Part shown: positions 7,572-14,900 of the stretch, in pieces
How positions within the stretch are numbered: position 1 is the first letter of the stretch
How the letters are laid out: every line of letters begins with the position of its first letter
Source of the DNA: Candidatus Zipacnadia bacterium
GTDB lineage: Bacteria; Armatimonadota; Zipacnadia; Zipacnadales; Zipacnadaceae
Direction of reading: 5' to 3'
Length of the DNA stretch: 58,157 bases
NCBI GenBank assembly: GCA_029820565.1
Contig: JALGUR010000010.1
Location: 1-58,157 of the forward strand
Notes under the pieces: model-generated
Database searches by the model: none
Seen by the model: the letters and a program-made list of their open reading frames with translations, nothing else
Told to the model about the DNA's origin: nothing
Program-made: the position numbers and the translations under genes

Positions 7572-9017
7572 ATGATGAAATCTGTGCACACAGGGAACCC
7601 GACACACCGAATGCTTCTGTTGGCTGTCCTGGGGAGCGTACTGCTGGCCTGCTCGGTTTATGCACGGGACTATGACCAGGCCGTAATAGTTGAGGCGGAC
7701 GAGGCTTTCACGCTTACGCAGGGCGAGACCATTCATGGGGACCTGATCGTCATGGGTGGCAAGGTGCACGTCCTGGGAGAGGTTGAAGGTAACTTGGTGG
7801 TAGTAGATGGCAAGGCTACACTGGCCGACACTGCCAAGATTGAGGGCGACGCGCTGACCGTCCGCGGCATCATAGAGAAAGCCCCCCAGACTATTGTCGT
7901 CGGCGAAGAGGAGAAAGTGTCGGCCGAAGACGTGGCTAAGCTGACGGCTGGTGGCGATAGAGCGAAGGAACCCACGAGTGAACCCGTCGAACCCGTTGAG
8001 CCTGCCGCACCGCCAGCGAAGGTAGAGCGCCGCGGGGACCTGACGAATTTTGGTTCGCCGATAAATGTTCCGCCCGATGAGATTAGAATCGGTGACGTGG
8101 TGTCCATGGGGGGACCCGTGAATATTCAGGGAGACGTGCGCGGCGACGTGGTCTCCTTTGGGGGGCCTGTCTCCATCGCCGGCGATGTGAGCGGCGATGT
8201 CGTGTCATTTGGTAGCAGCATCGCCCTGCAAGCAGGCAGCCACGTTCATGGCGATATGGTCACCTTCGGAGGGTCAGTGAACCGACACCCTGACGCAACG
8301 GTGAACGGCGATATCCAGCCGTTTCGGGGTCCCGGGCTCGGTGGTTATCTACGCCGGTACCTGCCCGGCGCAGACATCCGCTCGGCGTGGGGCTTGCTCG
8401 GGCTACGCGCGTGGTCGTGGACTTGGGGCACCATCAGTGCTCTCCTCCTGACTCTGTTCGTGATCCTGCTCGCGCCGCAGGCTACGCAAGTCGTTGCCGA
8501 CCGCATAGTCGACAGACCCGGTGAGGCAGCCATCCACGGTGCTCTCACGCTCCTGCTGTTCCTGCCCGTGTGTGTCTTGCTCGCCATCACCTGCGTTGGG
8601 CTCGTCGGCATCCCGATACTCTTCGTGCTGCTCGTGCTTGCCGGCATCCTGGGGGTCGTAGCCGTCAACCTCATCTTGGGCCGGAAAATAGCTGCGGTAT
8701 TGGGCTGGTCGGTGACCTCAATCTTTGGCCTGGCCATCATTGGAGCGCTATTGCTACGTGCCATAGACCTGCTGGCAATCCCGCCCTTCTTGGCCATCAT
8801 CCCGGCGTTAGTAGGCTTGTGCGTCCTTGTAATTGGGGTGGGCGGAGCGGTGATGACCAGGCTGGGAACCAGGCCAGGCGGCACCTCGATCCGCTCTACA
8901 GCAGGGCGGGTATCCGTCACTACCGACGGCACTTCCGTCGTCATTGACACGCGTGCACGCGACAATGACACTCAGCCTGTTGGGCCCAGCGACGAGCAGC
9001 AAGAGCAGCCGGAATAG
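7572..9017 (+). CDS. Polymer-forming (bactofilin-like) protein with C-terminal membrane domain
   Basis: 481 residues. After an N-terminal signal-like segment (residues ~12-32), residues ~45-100 and ~165-255 are built from short repeats with GD every few residues (VRGDVVSFGGPV, VSGDVVSFG, VHGDMVTFGGSV), the pattern of a bactofilin-type beta-helix. The linker between the blocks is rich in Pro and Glu. The C-terminal ~200 residues contain about five membrane segments. Bactofilins polymerise and scaffold envelope processes; here the polymer domain appears to be outside the cytoplasm and tethered. GGAGG at 7561-7565 fits an ATG start at 7572 (TTG 7569 and ATG 7575 are neighbours). It lies 27 bp after the anti-sigma gene and is probably a target of the sigma factor. 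Confidence 0.85.
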   Translation: MMKSVHTGNPTHRMLLLAVLGSVLLACSVYARDYDQAVIVEADEAFTLTQGETIHGDLIVMGGKVHVLGEVEGNLVVVDGKATLADTAKIEGDALTVRGIIEKAPQTIVVGEEEKVSAEDVAKLTAGGDRAKEPTSEPVEPVEPAAPPAKVERRGDLTNFGSPINVPPDEIRIGDVVSMGGPVNIQGDVRGDVVSFGGPVSIAGDVSGDVVSFGSSIALQAGSHVHGDMVTFGGSVNRHPDATVNGDIQPFRGPGLGGYLRRYLPGADIRSAWGLLGLRAWSWTWGTISALLLTLFVILLAPQATQVVADRIVDRPGEAAIHGALTLLLFLPVCVLLAITCVGLVGIPILFVLLVLAGILGVVAVNLILGRKIAAVLGWSVTSIFGLAIIGALLLRAIDLLAIPPFLAIIPALVGLCVLVIGVGGAVMTRLGTRPGGTSIRSTAGRVSVTTDGTSVVIDTRARDNDTQPVGPSDEQQEQPE

Positions 9018-9151
9018 GGTCGTTTATTAGGTGAGGCATTGCCGAAACGTGGTTGGGCAGTCCCATCTGCGGGGGAAGCCTTTGGCCAATGAACGCAAGT
9101 TGATCAAAGGACAAGGTTGCCGCACACCGCCGACGGGGCGACAATGAAAGC

Positions 9152-10360
9152 TTACCGACCTTCCGCCTTCATTCGTTCCACCACGTCGGCGATGGCCGCC
9201 GCGATGTATTCGTTGTCCTCCTCGGGCATAAGCGGATGCAGCGGCGCACAGAACAGCCGGGCGCCTAATTCATCTGACAGGGGTAACTCTTGGGCTGCGG
9301 TATGTTGGCGGATGAACGGGTTATCTTGGTAAGTCGGCGGGTTAGCCACAGTAGTTTCTACACCATAGTCTTCCTTTAACATTTCCAGCAACTTGTCCCG
9401 CGTCTCACCCGCCCATTCGCGGGGCAGCAGAATGGTATACAGATAGTAAGTGTGGTCACAGTCGGGCGGCTCATAGGGCAACGTCAACTCGGGAACATCC
9501 CGAAGCATCTCAGTTCGCTGCCGAGCCAGCCGGACCCGAGGGGCAATCATCTCATCCAGCCGCCGCAATTGTACCAGGCCGACCGCCGCTTGGACCTTGC
9601 TCATCTTGTAGTTACCACCCCAGCGTCCGCTGCCTTCTCCCCACATCCGTATACCGCGCAAACGCTGAGCCAGGTCAGGGTCGTCAGTGGTAATCATACC
9701 GCCCTCACCCAGGGTAGTCATCAATTTCATCGTGTGGAAACTGAAGACCGTCATCCACCCCTTCTTACCGATCTTGGTACCCTTGTAGCCGCCACCACAG
9801 GCCCGCGCCGCATCGCCGATGACCTGCAACGGACCATACTTAGGATGACGATGGCGCTGGGCAATCTCCAGATAATCATCCATCGGCGCCGACAGCCCAT
9901 TCATGTGAGTTACCAGGATGGCCCGCGTGCGGGGAGTGATGCGCTTCTCCACATCGGCCGGATCAGCACAAAGCGTGCGGGGGTCAACCTCGCATAATAT
10001 CACTTTGCCTCGTTGGCCGAGGATGGCATAGTGGGCCGCCTTGAAGTTAATCGCCGGCGAGATCACTTCGTCGCCGGGTTGTAGGTCCAGAGCCATTATG
10101 GCCATATCAAGGCCGGCGCCGGCGGAAGTGACTGATATGGCTTCGGCAGTGCCACAGTACTGAGCAAACGCCTTCTCGAAATCTACTATCTCATCACAAA
10201 AGAAGCCAAAGCCGACGTAGGGGTCCATAGAATCTCTTATGGTACGCATCACCGTCTCAAACTCCTCGTCGGTATACCAGCCGCCCAGCATCGGCTCGCC
10301 TTCCCATTTAGCACTGGGCCGACCGCGCTGGAGAATCTGTTTTCGGTGCATTCTATCCAT
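9152..10360 (-). CDS. DegT/DnrJ/EryC1/StrS-family PLP aminotransferase (paralogue 1)
   Basis: 402 residues with the sugar-aminotransferase fold. Landmarks are the N-terminal RKQILQRGRP, the GDEVISPAINF cofactor-pocket segment, HMNGLSAPMD, IGDAARACGGG, and the Schiff-base lysine in FHTMKLMTTLGEGG. Family members transaminate keto-sugars; the substrate is not evident because no other nucleotide-sugar gene is nearby. It is divergent from the SEC-C protein gene. A fragment of a close relative's N-terminus lies at 12089-12118. An AAGG about ten bases before the ATG supports the start. Confidence 0.9.
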   Translation of the reverse strand: MDRMHRKQILQRGRPSAKWEGEPMLGGWYTDEEFETVMRTIRDSMDPYVGFGFFCDEIVDFEKAFAQYCGTAEAISVTSAGAGLDMAIMALDLQPGDEVISPAINFKAAHYAILGQRGKVILCEVDPRTLCADPADVEKRITPRTRAILVTHMNGLSAPMDDYLEIAQRHRHPKYGPLQVIGDAARACGGGYKGTKIGKKGWMTVFSFHTMKLMTTLGEGGMITTDDPDLAQRLRGIRMWGEGSGRWGGNYKMSKVQAAVGLVQLRRLDEMIAPRVRLARQRTEMLRDVPELTLPYEPPDCDHTYYLYTILLPREWAGETRDKLLEMLKEDYGVETTVANPPTYQDNPFIRQHTAAQELPLSDELGARLFCAPLHPLMPEEDNEYIAAAIADVVERMKAEGR

Positions 10361-10511
10361 TAAACTATGCCTTCTTTCCCATGGAAAATGTCCAGATAGC
10401 TGAGCACATTATAGCATCGCCAGACAGTAAATCAAGCAGCAAAAACCGCGGCCATTTTCTTCTGAAGAATTCCTGCGCCCAAACAGGTCTGAACTGGACA
10501 CAAGGAGAATA

Positions 10512-10757
10512 ATGTCAGACAGTATATCGTACGTAGCCCATAGTGAGCCCAACCGCAACGACCCTGGGCCGTGCGGGAGCGGCAAAAAGGACGACCAGTG
10601 TTGTATGCTCAAGCCTGACAATCCCTGGCACGCCGCCAAGGCGAAGGCCCAGCAACAGGACTACCCAGGCACAGTACCACTCCCCGTTATTCCGGCGAAC
10701 CCAGCAAGCCCTCTCCCCAAAAGCATGGCTCGTAGCCATGCTCGCTGGCCCACTTAA
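10512..10757 (+). CDS. Small SEC-C motif protein
   Basis: 81 residues. A SEC-C-type zinc motif occupies residues 14-31 (PNRNDPGPCGSGKK, then QCC). The usual form is NDPCPCGSGKKYKKCC; here the first Cys is Gly, so one zinc ligand is missing. The remaining ~50 residues resemble nothing I know. AAGGAG before the ATG is a good ribosome site. The last 71 bp overlap the end of the convergent deacetylase-like gene, so the 3' end may have been read into a neighbour by a rearrangement. SEC-C motifs in SecA bind SecB and ribosomes; the role of this stand-alone form is unknown. Confidence 0.6.
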   Translation: MSDSISYVAHSEPNRNDPGPCGSGKKDDQCCMLKPDNPWHAAKAKAQQQDYPGTVPLPVIPANPASPLPKSMARSHARWPT

Positions 10758-11775
10758 TTGCCCGTTCCGCCTTCTGCATCACGTCGGGCTGGTACAGATC
10801 AGGCAGATCAGCGCGGAAATACTGCTCATGAATTAACAGTTCCAGCATCTCGCCCGTATGCGGGTCAGCCGCCCGTTTCTCTATGTGGGGGATTACCTCC
10901 TCAAGGCTGAGGGTGTTAACCACCGCATCACAGGCCACAAAAATGATGCCCTCCGAGTTATCCTTCCAGGCGTCGCGTGTATTGATATACTCGGCGGTGG
11001 GCATATCCAGATAGTATCTGGTGGTGCACCCGCCGCCCACCGGCACAAACAAACCGACAAGTATGTCCACACCCCGGTCAACGAGGGCGCGGCAGGCTTC
11101 CTGGGGGGCTTCAGCCCAATGAACGGTCGTCACGCGGCTGGTCACCGCCTCGCTCGCGAAGCGCTTAATCTCATCCACAACTAGTTCGAAATCGTGCGCC
11201 AACTGCTCATATGCAGCGTCCTTGTAGATGCGGTCGGGCTTGTCCTGCAAGGCATGAAAGGACAGATGTAGCCAGTCGGAATTCTGCTCGAAGTCCTCCC
11301 GCCACTTCTCAGGAAACTGGGAGATGTTGAATCTCTGGTCCACCGTCTGGTAATACAAATTAAAGTGGACTTTAGTGTTGTATTCGCGGTGCAGCTGTCG
11401 CCAGAAGGCCAGAAACCAGTGGTCAAAGAGGGAATCAAACTCATCAGGGTGCCGGCCCAGATCAGCCAGCCATTCGATGTTATCATCCACGGAGAAGCGA
11501 TAGCGGGGCTGGGAATTGCAGTCACAGAGGACCGAAATCCTGGTCACCACGTCACCCGTGCATGCCTCAATTGCCTCCTCGCGCTGACTAAGGGGCACAG
11601 CGCAGGTGAAGGTCTCGCCGGCCACACTCCCTGGAATACCATTGACAGTCACCGGCGCGCCGAACGGCGTGGTGCCGGCGACGGGTACCACCAACGCCTC
11701 GGCACTAAGCTGGCCGTCGTGACGATTAAGCACATCGCCATCACGCGGGGACAGAATCTGCAAACTCTCGGCCAT
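10687..11775 (-). CDS. Polysaccharide deacetylase-like protein with N-terminal beta domain
   Basis: 362 residues. Residues 1-90 look like a small beta-sandwich (LSPRDGDVLNRHDGQ, VTVNGIPGSVAGETF), often seen as an Ig-like add-on. The rest resembles the NodB/polysaccharide-deacetylase fold. It has an early Asp pair (SVDDNIEWLADLG), a His pair in a beta-strand context (LHLSFHALQDKPDRIY), a later TTVHW and a C-terminal EHGYEPCFWGEGLL. No signal peptide is seen, so it is probably cytoplasmic. Deacetylase activity is inference from the pattern; the metal-binding triad is not unambiguous. It converges on and overlaps the SEC-C gene by 71 bp. Confidence 0.6.
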   Translation of the reverse strand: MAESLQILSPRDGDVLNRHDGQLSAEALVVPVAGTTPFGAPVTVNGIPGSVAGETFTCAVPLSQREEAIEACTGDVVTRISVLCDCNSQPRYRFSVDDNIEWLADLGRHPDEFDSLFDHWFLAFWRQLHREYNTKVHFNLYYQTVDQRFNISQFPEKWREDFEQNSDWLHLSFHALQDKPDRIYKDAAYEQLAHDFELVVDEIKRFASEAVTSRVTTVHWAEAPQEACRALVDRGVDILVGLFVPVGGGCTTRYYLDMPTAEYINTRDAWKDNSEGIIFVACDAVVNTLSLEEVIPHIEKRAADPHTGEMLELLIHEQYFRADLPDLYQPDVMQKAERAIKWASEHGYEPCFWGEGLLGSPE

Positions 11776-12354
11776 TGTATTGCCTGTCCTTTGCCCAATG
11801 AGTGTCGGATAGGGGCACTGAACAGCGAGGGTCTCACCTACCTACGGCCGCAGGCTTTCTATCGAGACACTACGCATACGCTTTCCTACTACGCGTAATA
11901 CTCCGCGCTTGACACACCAGTTCTTCTCAGTGCCGGCCATTTATGTGCAAAAAGCCCCCATGTGAACATCCTGACGGTCGCCTCACCCCAAATTCGACAA
12001 CGTTGCTGGCTTGTGTCTGGAAAGCCCGTCAGAGGGCACGGCTCACGGGTGCGGCCTTTTCGTCCCGCTGTTGCAGCTCCGAGCCGCCGGCCGACCGCGC
12101 TTGAGAATCTGTTTTCGGCACTCTTTGTCCACTGTGTTGAACCCTCTTTCTATTACTACGATCTGTCTTGGGCTTGCCCTGCATACTATACCATCAGGCC
12201 CCGGGGAGTCAACCAGGGCCAATGCCGCGCTTTCCGTGCCCTGATAACTAAACAGTTGCTGTTGTCAGGGAGGTCAGAACCGAATGCAAGAGGAATAATG
12301 CCCGATAGTGTCAATTTGCGTGTTATTTGCTGTTGTTTGAAAAGCGGCGAAAGG
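11776..12354. other. 579-bp gap with duplicated promoter segment and gene remnants
   Basis: No intact gene is supported here. The stretch 12089-12315 is a diverged copy of the divergent DegT/SEC-C promoter region at 10317-10530. The 30 bases at 12089-12118 match 10317-10346 with one mismatch and read KQILKRGRP on the minus strand, the N-terminus of a DegT protein that then hits a stop codon. At the other end, the SEC-C start region (AGGTCTGAAC... to ATG 10512) matches 12271 to ATG 12298. The long plus-strand frame through this gap joins the next gene but looks non-coding upstream of 12298. Confidence 0.7.
12089..12118 (-). pseudogene. N-terminal fragment of a DegT-family aminotransferase
   Basis: 29 of 30 bases match the first codons of the intact DegT gene at 10317-10346. 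Translated on the minus strand it gives RKQILKRGRPA against RKQILQRGRPS. The frame closes about 20 codons later and there is no start codon at the matching place. This is a relic of a duplicated gene start. Confidence 0.65.
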
Positions 12355-13380
12355 ATGAGCCAAGTGGAAAAAATCCGATGGGGCGTTATCGGGGCTACTG
12401 GATTTGCCGATAGCAAATCAATCCCCGAAGGCATTATGCCGGCCGGCAACTGCGAGTTGGTCGCTGTGATGGGCCGGAACGAAGAAAAGGTTAGAAAAGT
12501 AGCCCAGAAATACGGCGCCGCCCAGTGGTCTACTGACGTGGCCGAAATGTTGGCGAAGGCCGATATAGACGCATGCTACATCTGTTCTCCTCCGCATCTG
12601 CACCTGGAACAAGTCCAAGCCTGCGCCGAGGCGGGCGTGGATATATTTTGTGAGAAGCCACTGGCGCGCAACGCCCAAGAAGCTGCGGGAATGGTGGCGG
12701 CAGCGGAGGAACGCGGAGTGAGGTTTGGCACTGCTTTTATGATGCCGTTTCATCATCTGACAACTGAGGCGAGACGGCTGGTAGGCGAAGGAGCCATTGG
12801 CCAGGTAGTCTCCACCCGAGTGCAGTTTGGCTTCACCTATCCGCCTATGAAGGGAGCATTTCGCCACAGTAAAGAATTGCACCGGGGCGGGGCCTTTATG
12901 GATGTTGGTTGTCATGCTACTAATCTGGTTGAGCACATTATTGGAGCCAAAGTTGCCTCGGTTATGGCTATGGCCGGCAACGTAGTCTATGAATATCAGG
13001 GTGTGGAAGACAGTTGTCTGGCCCTATATGAGTTTGATAATGGGACATTCGGATATACCGATGCTTATTTTGCCTTATCCGGACAGAACCTGGTGGAGGT
13101 CTACGGCACCAAGGGCATTCTACTGGCCTCAGGTATCATTGGGGTAACCTATGGCGGGGTCCTACAAGTAGGCAAGCGGGGTGCTTCAGGCTTTGAGGAA
13201 CGAGTGCGCATCGAGTCTGATGGGCGCAATATGTATCAGTTGGAGTTCGAGGCCTTCGCCGATGCTATCTTGAACGACACTGAGCCCCCGATTCCCGGCA
13301 CCGACGGCCTATGGAACGCAAAGGTACTTGATGCGGTCTATGAGTCGGCCGAGACCGGCCACCGCATTGCCGTGAAGTAG
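12355..13380 (+). CDS. Gfo/Idh/MocA-family NAD(P)-dependent oxidoreductase (paralogue 1)
   Basis: 341 residues. An N-terminal Rossmann fold with WGVIGATGFA (glycine-rich dinucleotide site) is followed by DACYICSPPHLH and the catalytic-loop CEKPLA at about residue 96. The substrate domain carries GGAFMDVGCHATNL, the usual motif with the likely catalytic His. Such enzymes oxidise or epimerise sugars and inositols. Three starts are possible. ATG 12355 is used here. GTG 12364 has AAAGGATGA at good spacing and gives the typical VEKIRWGVIG start. ATG 12298 has AGAGGA but adds a Cys-rich 19-residue extension from the duplicated region. The gene converges with a DegT aminotransferase, leaving 4 bp. 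Confidence 0.9.
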   Translation: MSQVEKIRWGVIGATGFADSKSIPEGIMPAGNCELVAVMGRNEEKVRKVAQKYGAAQWSTDVAEMLAKADIDACYICSPPHLHLEQVQACAEAGVDIFCEKPLARNAQEAAGMVAAAEERGVRFGTAFMMPFHHLTTEARRLVGEGAIGQVVSTRVQFGFTYPPMKGAFRHSKELHRGGAFMDVGCHATNLVEHIIGAKVASVMAMAGNVVYEYQGVEDSCLALYEFDNGTFGYTDAYFALSGQNLVEVYGTKGILLASGIIGVTYGGVLQVGKRGASGFEERVRIESDGRNMYQLEFEAFADAILNDTEPPIPGTDGLWNAKVLDAVYESAETGHRIAVK

Positions 13381-13384
13381 TGGC

Positions 13385-14716
13385 CTACTCGTTGTTTTCG
13401 GCGGCTTCTCGGGCCAGTGGTATCAAGGCCGCCAAGTTGCTACATACTTTGTCGAATCCGTCAGCAAGCGCCGACATCTGCTCAAGGCCGTTGGGCGGAC
13501 CGATTAGGTTCCAATATACCGTCTCCGGGTGCCACAAGACCAGGTATTGTTCGACTACTCGCTGGGCATTAGGATACTGCTCCAGATCGTAAGAGATCCT
13601 GCGCCCGTGCGGACAATCCCAGGGACAGCCTCGCCCGTAAGCGTTATGGGTCTGGAAAAGGGACTGAGCCGGGGTGACCCTTGTCTGCCATTGCCTGGTG
13701 GGCACGCCCTCGGCATTTAGCGCCTTGGCTACCGTCTCACGCCAGACTACCTGGGGCACATCGTCCAAAGGAGCCTCGGATAGCGGCACTCGATAGGCAA
13801 ACAGCCAGTAGGCTGAGGTAACCCCCTCGGACATGGGCGTCGGCACGACACCAGGTAGTTCACTGAGGCGCTCGTGCAAGTAAGCAGCATTGCGCTGGCG
13901 CTGGGCATTGTATTCGTCCAGGCGCTGCAATTGACTATAGGCCAGGGCTGCGTTTATCTCGGTGCTGCGATACATCCAGCCCAGAGAGCGAGCATTGTAC
14001 TCCCGAGGCAGATTAGGGTCGCTGAATTCGCCAAATGACTGCAGTAGCCGAGCGCGAGCAAATTGTTCCTCATCATCACAACAAAATAGCCCACCCTCGG
14101 GAGCTATTAGATGCTTAATCCCGTTAAGGCTAAAGCAGGCCATATCGCCCAAGGCGCCGGCGGGCCGGCCGTGGTAGGTAGCACCGTGGGCCTGGCAAGC
14201 ATCCTCAATGACTACCAGATTGTGCCGGCGGGCAATTTCGTTGATGGGGTCCATATCGGCGGGCAGTCCGTGAATATGTACCGGTATGAGGGCCCGGGTT
14301 CGGTCGGTAATCTGGGCCTCAATGCTGGCCGGGGCTATGTCAAACGTATCCAGGTCCACATCAGCGAACACCGGGATAGCATTGTGGTGCAGGATGCAGG
14401 TAGCGGAGGCTACAAAAGTAAACGCCGAGGTGATGACTTCATCCCCAGGCTCTATCCCGGCGGCGGCTACCGCGGTGTGCAAGGCGGCCGTGCCGCTATT
14501 AGTCAGCAAAGTATGCTTGCGCCCAATCCGCTCCGACCAGGCGTCCTGCAACTTAGTCGTGCTGGGGCCGGAGCCGCCCCACAGGCGTTCTTCACCGGCC
14601 GCGTCCAGCACGTCACACACCGCCTTCTTGTCGGCCTCGGTGATGGTCGGCCAGGGCTTGAAGATGTTCTCGGTGATGACGGGCTCGCCGCCCAATATAG
14701 CTAACAGTTGCCCCAT
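13385..14716 (-). CDS. DegT/DnrJ/EryC1/StrS-family PLP aminotransferase (paralogue 2)
   Basis: 443 residues. The N-terminal LAILGGEPV is the common start of this subfamily. Cofactor-site segments are LTNSGTAALHTAVAAAG, GDEVITSAFTFVASA, IEDACQAHGA and the lysine in SLNGIKHLIAPEGG. It belongs to the family but to a different branch from the gene at 9152. A near-perfect AGGAGGTG precedes the ATG. It converges with the Gfo/Idh gene, with stop codons 4 bp apart. Gfo/Idh plus DegT pairs often act on sugars, so a linked sugar pathway is plausible, though opposite strands mean separate transcripts. Confidence 0.92.
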   Translation of the reverse strand: MGQLLAILGGEPVITENIFKPWPTITEADKKAVCDVLDAAGEERLWGGSGPSTTKLQDAWSERIGRKHTLLTNSGTAALHTAVAAAGIEPGDEVITSAFTFVASATCILHHNAIPVFADVDLDTFDIAPASIEAQITDRTRALIPVHIHGLPADMDPINEIARRHNLVVIEDACQAHGATYHGRPAGALGDMACFSLNGIKHLIAPEGGLFCCDDEEQFARARLLQSFGEFSDPNLPREYNARSLGWMYRSTEINAALAYSQLQRLDEYNAQRQRNAAYLHERLSELPGVVPTPMSEGVTSAYWLFAYRVPLSEAPLDDVPQVVWRETVAKALNAEGVPTRQWQTRVTPAQSLFQTHNAYGRGCPWDCPHGRRISYDLEQYPNAQRVVEQYLVLWHPETVYWNLIGPPNGLEQMSALADGFDKVCSNLAALIPLAREAAENNE

Positions 14717-14900
14717 TGTTCTGGCACCTCCTAATACTTTAGCCTATAGGTTACGTCTGTCATTAAGTTCCCGTCAGCCACTTCAAAATCCTTCATCCCA
14801 TTATTTCTATGAGAAATGCGAACCGCGGTATTCTGGATCTTCCCAAAGAGTTTAGAGACTCAGGCAGGACAAACTGCGTAGTTAGAGAAATAGTCTAATT

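Noticed and set aside
11962-12297. A 112-codon N-terminal extension of the Gfo/Idh protein
   Set aside because: The extra sequence includes a relic of a gene on the other strand and precedes a normal Rossmann start.
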